A program made the translations under genes and the position numbers. From Sindora glabra (taxonomy: Eukaryota; Streptophyta; Magnoliopsida; Fabales; Fabaceae), in NCBI GenBank assembly GCA_020226215.1, contig CM035232.1, positions 59,467,220 to 59,531,219 of the forward strand: DNA of 64,000 nucleotides. Reading direction: 5' to 3'. Shown here one piece after another: positions 1 through 11,420 of the stretch. Within the stretch, counting starts at the first letter, position 1; the number at the start of each line of letters is the position of its first letter. Under the pieces are notes generated by a model. It was not told where the DNA came from, made no database searches, and was given only the letters and a program-made list of their open reading frames with translations.

Positions 1-799
1 GAAAAAGGTGGGATTATGATTGTGATGGGAAATGAAAGAAAAAAAATCCTGAAGTTAGTTTTAAAAAGGCAAGGCATCTTTATTATTTCACTCAAAATCT
101 CTTTATACTTATACTCATATCTAATCACTTATAACCTCCATCTCTTTTATTCAATGAATTTTTTCTTGACTAAACTTCTTAAATTTCTCATTTTGAGTCC
201 TCAAATAGTTTATTTTTATTTATTAAAGTTTTTATTCAAGACTTTTAAATTAATTAATTTTTCTTTTCTTTAATTTCTAATTCACATTTTCCTCGTGAAA
301 TTTATATGTTTAATATAGAATTTCCATTTTAAAATTTCAACACTAAAATTTATTAATTATTTCTTTTCACATTGTAAAATTCTAGAGAAGATGTAGTAGT
401 AAAAAAAAATTTTCTGACAAGAAAAAAGTGATAGAAATAGACATTTAACTTGTACAATCTATTAGGAAATTCATTGAAGATCCATAAAAAATTATATGGA
501 AAATCCATCAAATATGTTATATTAATTTAATTAAAATATTTAAATAGTTGTACAAAATACTTCAAAAATAATAATTTTTTTCCAAAAAAATATATAAAGT
601 GAATTAAGTGATATTTACAATTTCTAATAACCTACATACAACATTTACAATTTCCACTGCATGTAGATTTCTACTAACCTACATACAAGCACTTACAAAT
701 AAGTTATAAAAAATGAAAAATAATATTTAAAATAAAAAATAAAATCAGTCATCTAATTTGTCATCTACATCTTTATTCGGATCATCTAATTCTTCCTCT
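1..799. other. A+T-rich left flank, no gene seen
   Basis: No coding signal is convincing here. The small open frame at 16-273 is Phe/Leu/Ile-rich translation of A+T-rich sequence. A short direct repeat sits at about 624-640 and 672-686, sharing the core taacctacataca; it may belong to the subterminal region of the CACTA element that starts to the right. No CACTA terminal inverted repeat was recognised. Confidence 0.5.
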
Positions 800-879
800 T
801 CTAGATCATTTTTTTTCCTCTTCTTCATCTATGCCCTTGTGATTTTCCTCTTTCTCATCCTTTTCTTTATGTTCTTTAA

Positions 880-1370
880 CTTAGGATAATCCATTAAACT
901 TTTTAAAGCCATCACATACATTAGATAGATTAATAATTGTATTGATAGCCTTAATTACATGATGTGCATGTGACATATACTTATCTGGGTATGTATTTTG
1001 TGTTATATGTATGTTATCCATCAATGCTTTAGGCTTGGTCTTTATAACTACAAACCAACCTTGTTTACCTCTCTTTGTACATTGGTATGATGTATAATGC
1101 ACTTGTGTTACTTATTGTGCAAGATTGAAGGGATTATACTTACCAAATTACCTATTACTTTTATTTTGACTATGCTATATTAAGGTTGCACTCTTATACC
1201 ACGTCTGAACACAAGATCAAACTAGTCATAATGGAGAAAAACTACCCTTTTGATTGGCATCCTGAGATACTCCAATCAAACTATTTCCCTCAAAATTCCA
1301 TAAAAGTCATCCTTCTTATTAAAACATTCTCGGTGCCTTTAACACCCATCATTGTTGTAAGTTTTTTCCC
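880..1370 (-). pseudogene. DUF4216-like C-terminal CACTA-associated domain, broken
   Basis: The minus strand around 1230-1000 reads GKYNPFNLA, then TQVHYTSYQ and GWFVVIKTKPK across a frame shift. This resembles the DUF4216 domain (pattern DPFxLAxQATQVYYxxYP) that follows the transposase in many plant CACTA elements. The longest open piece is 881-1102 (73 codons), but the domain continues upstream in another frame, so this is a remnant rather than a small gene. It lies directly downstream of the DUF4218-like end of the transposase remnant, as expected. No function should be assigned to the product. Confidence 0.65.
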
Positions 1371-3519
1371 ATGACTCCATTGATCTGTGTGAAATTTATA
1401 TCTATTAACAAAATAAATTGGCCATTTTTTTAATATCTTTATGTATTCCATTGATTATGTATTCCATTAGCTTCGCTATAGACCTACATAAAAGAGAATA
1501 ACTTTATATTAGTTTACAAAAATATAACTATAGAATTGAGAATTATATTCATTACATTTACTTACATATGCTTAAAACTAACCACATAATTAAGCATTAA
1601 TTATTGCTTCAATGTCTACTTCTTGCATATATAGGTAGATAGTCCTTAACCAATGAACAAACATGCCACAACATGAAATAGTGAAATGGTGAATATTAGT
1701 TTACCATTAAATCAAGAGATAAATATATGAAATAATTAATTAAGTAAAAAAAGATTCACTTTTTATATGGTTCAACTTCATCATAGTTTAGTAGGATGCA
1801 TGTTGTGGCTGAATACAATTTCTTACCATCCAAATAATGTTGTTAACAAAAAATAGATAAGCATCCTAAAAAGTTAAAGATTAGAATCTGCTCTAGGGCT
1901 TCCTTATTGGTCTAATCATTATTCTAGTTAGGTCTCGTGCTTTGTGGTTACACATCTAGACTAAATTAATATTGATTAAGTTATCTCTTTAGTTAGATAT
2001 GCCTTATAAATACTTCCTTCCAAGCTAGCTCTATTGCAAACTTTCTTTTTCAATTTGTTGAGAAACATCTCAAATGGATATATTTATTAATGTTGTACAA
2101 GGCCACTAGCTCTTGCTTTAAATGGCAAGCGAATAGGTAGATGCTCTATTGAATTAAAAAAGGCTAATGGGAAGATTTTTCTAAGCTTGCACAATAATAT
2201 CGGGTTATTTTACTCCATTTGGAGCAATTCTTCTTCTCTTAGGATAGTTAAGCACAATTCCTTAAATAATTGGCTTAATTCAGTTAAAACCCTCTATATA
2301 GGATTTGACAATACATTAAAGTCAATTGAGAGCAATTACTCTATAAAAATATGACAACCATGTCTTTTCATTTTGGCCATCTTATTATTAGTTGTACTAA
2401 TACATCTAGCTACTTTAAAGACATAATCATTAGGCATTCTTAATTCCTTGATCCACTCACATACTACCTTTATCTCATTTAAACTCAAGGTGTAACAAGC
2501 CTTAGGTTTATGTATTTTTTCATTGCCTCTCTCCTAAAGCTATAACTCTTTCTTTATACAATATTCTTTCGAATCCAATTTAGCTTTCAAATTATATTTA
2601 CTTTTATCTTGAAAATTCATCATTGTATTGAAAACATTATCAAAAATATTTTTCTCTATGGGCATGATATCTAAATTATGTCATAGTAGATTAGTTTGCC
2701 AATATGGCAAGTCTTGGAATATACTTCTCTTGGTCCAATTGTGAACCACCCTATATCTTAGCACCTTAATTGGCTAAGTATTAGTTACCTTTGGAATGAG
2801 ACATGGTTGGGTAAAAAAATTTTCACTACTTGGTCATGTTGAAGGATTAACTCTCTTAACTTTTTTCGTGATGAAATTGTCTTTGTTTCTCTTATAAAGG
2901 TGACCATGTGGTAGAAATTATCTATGACAATCAAAACAAGATTGTTTCCAATTATGCTGTAAATTGAATGTTTTTGGTCCATCCATATAGATTAAACATT
3001 TTAATTTTTTAACAATTTGCCATGTAGGCAACATAGCATATGTACAAAAATCATTTATAGTCCACATTAGTGCGACTTTCATATGAAAGTTTTTCTTTGT
3101 TGAAATATTATATGTTAAGACACCTTTAATCCATAAAATTAATAATTCATTGATCAAAGGCTATATAAACATATGATTTTACTTTTAGGATTTTCTAGGC
3201 TTAGGACTATTATAATCAAGAATTCATATGAAGTCGTTATACACATCTCTATAAGCAAGTTATAAGGAGTGACTATCACCACTCAACATGAATACAGTAT
3301 TGCATTGTAACTAAATGGAGTGAAACCATCATAGCATAACCCAAGTCTTACATTGTAAGGCTTAGATGCAAAATCAAGATGAGTGTAATCAAACTATTTC
3401 CAAGCTTCTCTATCTAAAAGGTGACACAACATGCTAGCCTCACTTTGATTCTTATAATATTATCTCATATGAGGAGATGACTTTATCAATGCATACCATC
3501 TTTATAACCTTGAGATCAA

Positions 3520-3527
3520 TGGTAGGT
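3520..3527. repeat. Left 8-bp target site duplication of the MITE
   Basis: Sequence tggtaggt immediately left of the MITE. It pairs with tggtatgt at 4463-4470 on the other side, seven of eight bases identical. It supports a single insertion into the CACTA transposase frame. Confidence 0.65.
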
Positions 3528-4462
3528 ATAAGGATGACAATAGGTGAAGTTTGAATAGACACAAACAAAACCTAATTAGATCCAGGTCTATCAAGGATAC
3601 ACTACTTTTGATCTTATAAAGATTCATACTCATTAAGGATTCATTAAAATTGAATTAGAAGATCCAAGATGGATCCATTTAGATTTACTAATACAAATAT
3701 AATTTAAAATCTTTTAATAAAAAATAAAAATTTATTTCTTTTTATTAATAATAATTATACTTGATAATTATAAATTGTATTTATTTTCTCATTCACATCT
3801 ATAATTGTTTTGACCCATCCATATTATCCATATTAACTTTAGAATAAATATAAGTTATATTATTTTCATTGATAATAATTACACTTAACAATTATGAATT
3901 ATATCTATTTTTTTTTATTCATATCCATTTTTATTTTAACATGTCCATATTATCCATAGGAGCTTTAGAGTAAATGTAGGTTATATTAGGTTAACTCATA
4001 GATAATTCTTTATCCATTAATATTATAATTAGATACTCCTACATTGTACATACTAATATTATAAAATAAAATAACATTATTTTTGAAATATCTTGCAAAT
4101 TTAAATGTTTTTAATATTACTTATCTTAAATAAATTATAATAATATTTTTATATATGTGATAATATTAATTTTCATATAATAATAGGTAAATAATAGAAT
4201 ATGTTATTCAAATAGGTTTAACATAATACTTAAAAAAGATTCAAAATCCATTGAATATTTATAAAAGATAGAATCATGCATTGTATAAATTAATATTAAT
4301 GGGTACTAAAAAAGGCTTTAGGAACCAAGATCTATTGGATATTTAATGGGTAAATTCAAATCTAAACCATTAAATAATGGATCTAATTTGGGTAAGATCC
4401 ATTGAGTAAATATCTATTGGTTTGGATAAAACTTATTGTGTATAGGTATTTTTATCATCTGT
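3528..4462. mobile_element. hAT-type MITE inserted in the CACTA transposase
   Basis: A 935-bp non-coding A+T-rich insert. Its ends are imperfect inverted repeats: left ataaggatgacaataggt, right (read on the minus strand) acagatgataaaaatacc. It is flanked by 8-bp target duplications with one mismatch, tggtaggt at 3520-3527 and tggtatgt at 4463-4470. An 8-bp duplication is the signature of hAT-superfamily transposition. Removing the insert and one duplication joins the transposase frame exactly (minus strand YYIP-LISRL, matching the family pattern YFPLxPRL). No transposase is encoded, so the element was mobilised in trans. A shorter relative may lie near 27868-28020. Confidence 0.75.
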
Positions 4463-5700
4463 TGGTATGTAGTATATTCTCTTGTATGATACATCTTTAC
4501 TATTCTTGCTAACCTCTCTTTCCATGTATTAAGGTGGATTGCAAAATTTACATTCTCTTTCAAATTTGGCATCCGTGTAGAATGACATGCAACTGTTATA
4601 CAACAATCTAATTTCTAATGTCTTAATCCTAACTTTCTTACTAACTTCTTCTTTTTTTATATAAAATGTGTCAAGAATAATTTTATCAATAGGGTGTGCT
4701 TCAGATGTCAATTGCATAATTTGATTAAAGGAATTTTATGGTAAGTTAAAGTCCAATTTAATACTCAACATCCCCATTGCTACAATTAATTTAGAATGAT
4801 TAGTACACCTTATCCATAATAGCTGATGTGCAAAGTTTAACATTTTATAAAATTGTTAGGCATCTTGGTTTGATTCTTCTTTCACATTATACTCCATATA
4901 ATCTATAAATTGTGGCCTTATGACATCAAGCACAATAGTCTCATATAGATTACTTGCTTCATGCCCATCTAATGTCATATTACTAGGAGGCTTTCCTTCT
5001 TCTATCACAATTTCCTCACCATGATTAGTCTACCACTAATAAACATTATGAAATCTAAACTTGTACAAATAAACTTTAAGTTCATTGAGGTGTGAAAATT
5101 TTATATATTAGTGTTTCAAGTGTGGACACCTTATTTTCCCCATCACATAAGTAAATGGGTTCAATTTTTACGAATTTAATAAATTATTTCACTATATTTA
5201 GAAAGTTTGTCTTACCATCTTTGTGCTAGAAGAAGTCTATCATACTTCCATCTATAGTATTTTAAAATTTTCATATTTTGTATTTGAAATTTACTATGTA
5301 ATTTAACAATTGAAGATAAAAATTATATCTCACTTCAAGCATTAATTAACATCGATTTAAGAACAAATAATCCAATCATTCAAATTCAAACATAAGTATT
5401 AAAAAAATAAGTACTAAACCTATTATCAATAACTACTTTAACAATTCATTTATTATGAAATACCCTAACCAATTTACCCTAACATAATTCAAAAATCCAA
5501 AAAGTCACAATCCCAAATTATGTACTAATCTTTTTGTTCAAGTTCAATTATTGGAGACAATACTTAAGACATCTTCCTCTCATAACTACATTATACAATG
5601 AAAATGATAATCAAAATCAATTTGTAGAATTAATAATCAAAATATTAAAAACAAATTAATTGGTTCAGAATTTTAAGAAATACCTCCAATATATAAGTTT

Positions 5701-6160
5701 GAAGGCTGAATATGTATAACAATGTAATTCTCCATTGAACTAGTAAAGAAGAAAGGGAATAAATGAAAGGAAAAAGGAGGAAGGCGTGATCTAAGTGGTA
5801 GGATCAAATTTTTTGATGGAAATTTTCATCGAAAACAAGATTTTCCTATACATGGAAATTTGAATATATTTTTGAACGATTTCTAATAGATACTCTATTG
5901 AAACTTGCAAAAAATTTCTACATGGAAAATTATGCCAATTTTTAATAATTTTTTTTATTTTTTTTTATTTTTTGATCGACTTTTGACAAAATATATATGT
6001 TGAAAGTAGAGAATATATTGGACTTTTAGTTCTTTTTTTAATGGATTTTCAATGACTCTTTTTTATTATTTTTTTGATAGAAAAAATCCATAAAAAACTT
6101 CTATAAGAAAATACACATTTTCTAATAATTTTTCTTAAGCTATTTCCACTACTATTATTC
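5701..6160. other. Right flank of CACTA element 1, subterminal-like repeats
   Basis: This stretch has no coding frame. It contains several copies of a short motif around gaaaattttc, atggaaatt and ctacatggaaaa, resembling the repeated subterminal motifs of CACTA elements. A terminal sequence of the CACTA(C) type at a defined end was not found, so the element edge is unresolved. Confidence 0.35.
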
Positions 6161-6720
6161 TATTCAACTAATTGCTGATTTAAATTAAGAGTGTACATAA
6201 TATTCCCTTTATCATGTACGTTTTATACTATTGATTGTGCAAGCTTACAAGCCGATCAACCTACCTAGGAAGGCCAAACGGATAAATTTAGAAATACTGA
6301 TTAAAGAGAAAAATTTTAGTTGAATGAGACTGGTTAAACTCACCCCCACCCTTATTTTTGTCTCCAAAAGCAGATTAGGAAACCCATCTTTGGTTTAGTT
6401 CTCAGAGTAGGAGAGCATCGACAAAAATGCATTACCTTGGGTGAAGAAATTAATGGTAGGAAGTGTTAACTTCACAAATTCCATCTTGCAAGGGGATCCA
6501 CACCCCATATCCTTACAAAATCTCAAGAAATGGAGCTGTTTGCACCAACTCTTTCAAGTAAATGGAGTTGTTTGACCTCGTTATGGACACCGAAGAAAGA
6601 AGGCAGAGATCTACCGCGCCAACTTGGGGTTTTAAGGTGAAGTTTAATAACTCATGTCAATAGTTTTTTCTTTATATATATATAATGAGGGGTGTTAGTA
6701 ATAAAATTTAAGAAATACAA
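6161..6720. other. Less A+T-rich island with a short exon-like frame
   Basis: This stretch is visibly less A+T-rich than its surroundings. On the plus strand an open frame at 6562-6663 (33 codons, start MELFDLVMDTEER) contains a possible splice donor after GGTTTTAAG. I do not recognise the product and no partner exon was found within the following kilobase. It may be the edge of a lost gene or a captured fragment. No function is proposed. Confidence 0.25.
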
Positions 6721-7625
6721 TTATAACTAGCATTAGTAGTATGGTGAGGAGTTTGCAGGAAGCTAGCTATCATATCCCCAATAATTATAACTAGAACTAG
6801 AATTACTAATCCCTTCATTCATAATTTATTATAATTATTGATCATTTTGATAATTTGTAATGTTAAAACAAATGGAAAATACAGATATAAATTTTTTAAA
6901 TTCCACCTTGGCAAACATTCTAGCCACGCTAGTTTCTGAACTGATTCCTATAAAATAAAATTCAATTTATCTATTAATTTTCTTAGCATCTTTTTATTTT
7001 AAATATTATACTCATGTATTACATTTATAATATGAAAACAAAACTCTAAAAATTGTGAAATTTATAAATATTTCAATTTAATATTTAGTACCAAAGGAGA
7101 GACCTTACATTTTGGATCTAATTAAAGTTTTAAAAATCAATGTCAAAAATATAAAAAAATGCAATGATATCTTAATGTATTATTTTATCTTAAATAAATT
7201 CTAACATCCTTTTTAAATAATTATTTTATGAGATAAAATTTATGCATTAGCATAAAAAAATTAGGAAAATAGTTATCAAATCATTATTATGCTTAAAACA
7301 TAAAATGCGGAATAATATTGAAATAAATTAGAAATTGAATTATGAAAAAATATAACTTAAATGATACTTAATAATGAGATATAAATGTAAGAATTAAATT
7401 AAAAAAATATAATACAATAAATAATTACTTAAACTAATGTTTAAAAAATTGAATTATATCGACCGATTCAATTAAAAATTTTAAAAACATATATAAATTG
7501 ACTAATTTAATTGATTGTTTAAAAAAATTGAATCGAACTGATTGATTTAACTAAAAGTTAGGCGAATTAGCGCATTATTCAGTCTGATATTATCTTAAAA
7601 ATCATAAATTAAAGTTTTGCGGCTA
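6721..7625. other. A+T-rich intergenic sequence, nothing recognised
   Basis: Non-coding, A+T-rich, without clear repeats beyond short motifs such as attgaatt and cgaccgattcaatt near 7455-7475. No gene, RNA gene or element end was recognised. Confidence 0.5.
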
Positions 7626-8750
7626 TTAGAGTTGTTTAACAAATCGTCCGAGATCGACCCGCCTATTTTGCGAGCTTTCAGTAAAAGGTCTTAGACCGGT
7701 TCATAAGCCTTTTTTTTAATTTAAATATTTTAAATTTTTAAATAATTAAAAAATCATTTCAAAATATTATATATCCATTTATAAATAAGTTATAGTATAT
7801 TTAAAATTTATATATAAACTCCATTTTATATAATAAATAAATAAATTTATAATTTATTAATCTGATCGATAAATTATAAGCTAATTTTTATAAGTATTTC
7901 GCACACTAATTTATCAAAAAATAATTTATTAAATTATTTAAAATAATTTATAAGTTATTATTTCTTTAAATTTTTTTAAAATTTATTCTAATTCTTTTTA
8001 TTAATTTATAATATGTACTTTTTATAATGTAAATCTAAATATTATTTTTTCATAAAATATAATTAACTTAATTTTAACATAATTATATTTTAATTTTAAA
8101 TTATAAATATATAAAATATATATGTAAATATATAAATAACGTTATAAAATATAATTAATTATATTTTAAGTAATTATAATTTTATCATAAATAATAATAA
8201 AATTCAAATTATGTAAGTAAATAAATATAAGTTCATAAAATATAATTAATTAAAGATTAAATATTATATTTTTATTTTTAAAATTTTTAATTATGTTAAT
8301 ATAATTTATTTTTTAAATGATTATAAATTATTTTAATTATATATATTTATTTTTATTAATATATATTTTTATATCATTTTATAATTTTAGCTAATTTAAT
8401 AATTAATTTTACAAAATACTTTTACACATTCAGTTAATTTATTAGCTATCACTAATTTATTGATTATTTATGTGAAATAAAGATATAATCTTAAAAAAAT
8501 ATTGTACATATATATAAATCATAAAATATTTATAAAATTAAAAATATTATCTAAAAATAATTCATAATACAATTCTTTATAATTAAAAATGAGCCAAAAA
8601 GTATAAATTTATATGAATTAAAAATTTGAATATATATAAAAATTAAGAAATTAAAAAAATAATATGAATCGGTCCAACCCATCTACAAATTGGCTTGCCC
8701 AAACTGCAAACTCCACAAATCGATCGCAAATCGATTCGCATTTGAGCAAA
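7626..8750 (+). mobile_element. A+T-rich non-autonomous element, probably hAT-like, copy 1
   Basis: The outer ends are less A+T-rich and look like imperfect inverted repeats: left gttgtttaacaaatcg near 7632, right (minus strand) gtttgctcaaatgcgaatcg near 8745. The interior at about 7840-8480 is almost pure A+T and is repeated in inverted orientation at about 10810-11405. No transposase is encoded and no target duplication was found, so the superfamily is an inference from end style. Confidence 0.45.
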
Positions 8751-8930
8751 CTTTTAGAATAGAGGTCCGTCTCTAGAGAAGTTCGTTGACGTTAACGCCT
8801 ATTTTGCCATTCTTTCGTGCCCCTCTTTTCTGTGTGCTCCATGCGGCGGGACTTCTTGCTGTGGACCATAATATTGGCGCCTTAACTTTAGCCTTTTCCC
8901 CTTCTTTTTCGATTTTTTTTTAATGGCATA
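8751..8930. other. Short G+C-richer island with an E2F-like motif
   Basis: Between two A+T-rich blocks lies about 150 bp of mixed-composition sequence with gcggcggg and a palindrome-containing motif ttggcgcc at 8874-8881, which resembles an E2F-type site. No open frame longer than about 14 codons starts here. It may be a promoter remnant or a fragment of unique sequence between insertions. Confidence 0.25.
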
Positions 8931-10800
8931 TCAATCAATTATCATTATTATAAATATTATAGATATAGATAGAATTTGTAAGGAAATTTCATTAATCTAA
9001 TTGTAATTTTTTATTTTTAATTTAAATTATTTTCTATTTTGCAATTCAAATCTAATTCAATCAAAATGCAAAAAAAAAAAAAGAAAGCAATATATATGAA
9101 TTATATACTTTCATTCCACAAAGTATGATAAAAATGTAATTACCAAAAAAAAAGGTATGATAAAATAATATTTTATTTAAAATTTACAGTTACTATGGAT
9201 TTAAAAATCAAATGTACTATATATATGTGTGTGTAAATAACGATGTATATTAAAATTATATAGTTAATATATTATTTTGAGATATACTATATTGTGATAT
9301 AAAGTATATTTAAAATTAAAAATTTCATTTGAATCCTTAAATTTAAAATCACACTTTATTTTAGTTTATTGATTGGTCTGTTTTTTAAAATATTGATTTA
9401 AATAAAATTATTAATTAAGACAAAAATAATAATCCTTTATCTGATTATAGAAGGAAGTAATATTAATTGATAGTCCTTAGAGGAGTATAATTTATTTCTT
9501 TTTTAACTTAACAAAATGATATAATGGATAAAAAGTAGTTATTAAGAAGAAAAAAAAAAGTCTGTCAGTTTAAGAGATGACTTCCCATGATGATGCCTTT
9601 CCCCCCCCCCCCCTTAATTTTGATATCAATAAGTTGTTTCACATTTATAATTTAATAAATTATTTAATTTTAGTTGATAAATAATTTTTCAAATTTTATT
9701 TAAATAGTAAACTGAACATATAGTTAAAATTGAAATAAAAATAGAAAACATTTTGAGTGATAATTCAAGATAACATTTTTATCAGAGGAGAAAATAATTA
9801 TTATAAGAGAAAAAGATTCAAACATAAAATGAAACTATATGGTATTTTGTTAAAAAGAGATTTAATTTTTTTTAATAACAGCTAAGATAACATTCTTACA
9901 AAAGAGGTGAGAAATAATTGATTATAAATATAATTATTTATTGTTAATTAATTAATTATATATAAGAACGTAGACGTGACACACGCTTACGAAGCCTATC
10001 TGCTTATTTACCAATCATTTTACGCACAAATAATATAAGCACTATTATCAATTTGGCCTTTATGCTATGCAGTTTTACCAAATCAATCAATTCCAAATTA
10101 GCTTGCTAGCAAGGGGGCGGAGGGTGTGATAAATATACATAATTAAATGAAACATCTATTTATTTAAATTCAAAATTAATAAAAATAAAAGGGTTCAAAT
10201 TTAAGTTAAAATTTCTCAAAATTTGTAAAATTTAAATTTAAACTCGATTATTACACAAACGAGAATTGAACTTAGATAAGTTCTGATATATTTAAAAGTT
10301 ATTTTTGACGGTCTAAGTTTGATTTATTATTAGTTTAATACTTTTTACACAATCAACAAATAAAATAAATGCATCGTTGAAAGAAAAATAACAATAGCTA
10401 AAAATTTTGATTAATAAGAAGAAGGTTTTATAATTTTTAATAATGTAAAAATAATTTATATTAATATTGGAATAAATTTAAATTTTATTTTTGATAACAA
10501 TAAAAAATATGATAGTATAATTTATTTTCATACTATTTATAAAAGAAATAAATATAAAAATATTTATCTATTATACTGTATTTATTTTATTTTTAGAAGG
10601 GGTGAAACTTACAGTTTTTTTATAAAAAGAGAATTATATATAATAATAAAATTAAAAAAAAAATGGTCCCTGAACTTAACGAATAACGAGGCTCCGCGGT
10701 TCCGCCTTGATGCTAGTGGACTTACTAGAGGCAGAAAAATTTTTAATCCAACTCTAATAATGAGTTTATTATTTTTTATAAATGGAAAAAGCACTTGATA
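8931..10800. other. A+T-rich intergenic sequence with a C13 run
   Basis: No gene was recognised. A 13-base run of C lies at 9601-9613, unusual in such A+T-rich DNA. A less A+T-rich patch at 10660-10740 has the string tggtccctgaactta, a phrase often seen at edges of plant repeats. The minus-strand open frame at 10609-10794 is not supported as a gene. Confidence 0.45.
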
Positions 10801-11420
10801 CTACAAATCACGGATGTAAATAATTAGTAAATTAGTTAATAATTAATAAATTAATTAATAATTGATAAATTAATTAATAAATAACAAATTAACTGATTAT
10901 TTAAAAAGTATTTTATAAAATTAACTATTAAATTAATTAAAATTACAAAAATATGTATTAATAGAAATTAATATATAATTAAAATAATTTATATTTATTT
11001 AAATATTAAATTATATTAATACAATTAATATGTTCAAAAATAAAAATATAATATTTAATATTTAATTAATTATATTTTATAAATTATATTTTATTATTTA
11101 TAATAAAATTATAATTATTTATAATTATTATTATATAATTATATTTTATAATATTATATATTTATTTATATACATATTTCAAAATATAATTATGTTAAAA
11201 TCAAATTAATTATATTTTATAAAAAAATAATATTTAGATTTATGTCATGGAGGTATGAATTGCAAATTAATAAAAAGAATAAATATAGATTTAAAAAATT
11301 TTGAATAGATGGTAACTTATAAATTAGTATATAAAATACATTTAAAAATTAACTTATAATTTATTAATCAGATTAATAAATTATAAATTAATTTATTTAT
11401 TCGGTAAAACAGAGTTCAAA
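10801..11420 (-). mobile_element. A+T-rich non-autonomous element, inverted copy 2
   Basis: The reverse complement of about 11230-11400 aligns along its length with about 7840-8090. Both share, in the same order, the landmarks aatttataatttattaatctgat, attctttttattaattt, aaatctaaatatta and aaaatataattaa. The left part, 10810-10930, corresponds to about 8390-8480. It is therefore a reverse-oriented relative of the repeat at 7.6-8.75 kb. It has no coding capacity, and a related sequence seems present at about 25640-25850. Confidence 0.55.

Larger units (their letters stand above)
1740..5230 (-). pseudogene. TNP2-type CACTA transposase pseudogene (Transposase_21 and DUF4218 type)
   Basis: This is the catalytic transposase of a CACTA element, which would cut and paste its own DNA in the nucleus. 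Frames on the minus strand match the family in order. About 5230-5020: transposase-associated N-terminal domain, ending in an NHGEE-like motif. About 4920-4500: the segment ending in the FYKM / LYNSCM / CKFC pattern. About 3480-3160: EAWK, NVRLGL, DGF and PYNL motifs. 3157-2780: the core block INELLILW, MWTINDF and CFDCHR. About 2720-2400: LPYW, HNLDIM, EKN and KACYTLS. About 2380-1740: DUF4218-like ELSQLFKELC, IEHLPI and VEPY. Many stops and frame changes mean no intact product. The long gap between the 4500 and 3480 blocks is a MITE. Family assignment is from recalled consensus motifs and is strong because the whole order is preserved. Confidence 0.85.
800..5700 (-). mobile_element. Decayed CACTA (En/Spm-type) DNA transposon, element 1
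   Basis: The minus strand carries, in the usual order, every recognisable part of a plant TNP2-type CACTA transposase locus. All parts are broken by stops and frameshifts. The element is in minus orientation: N-terminal sequence near 5230, C-terminal accessory domain near 880. Neither the terminal inverted repeats nor a 3-bp target duplication was found, so the outer limits are approximate. The flanks at about 480-740 and 5800-6140 hold short repeats of the type tatggaaa/tttccat that may be subterminal repeats. The transposase is interrupted by a MITE at 3528-4462. Confidence 0.8.
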
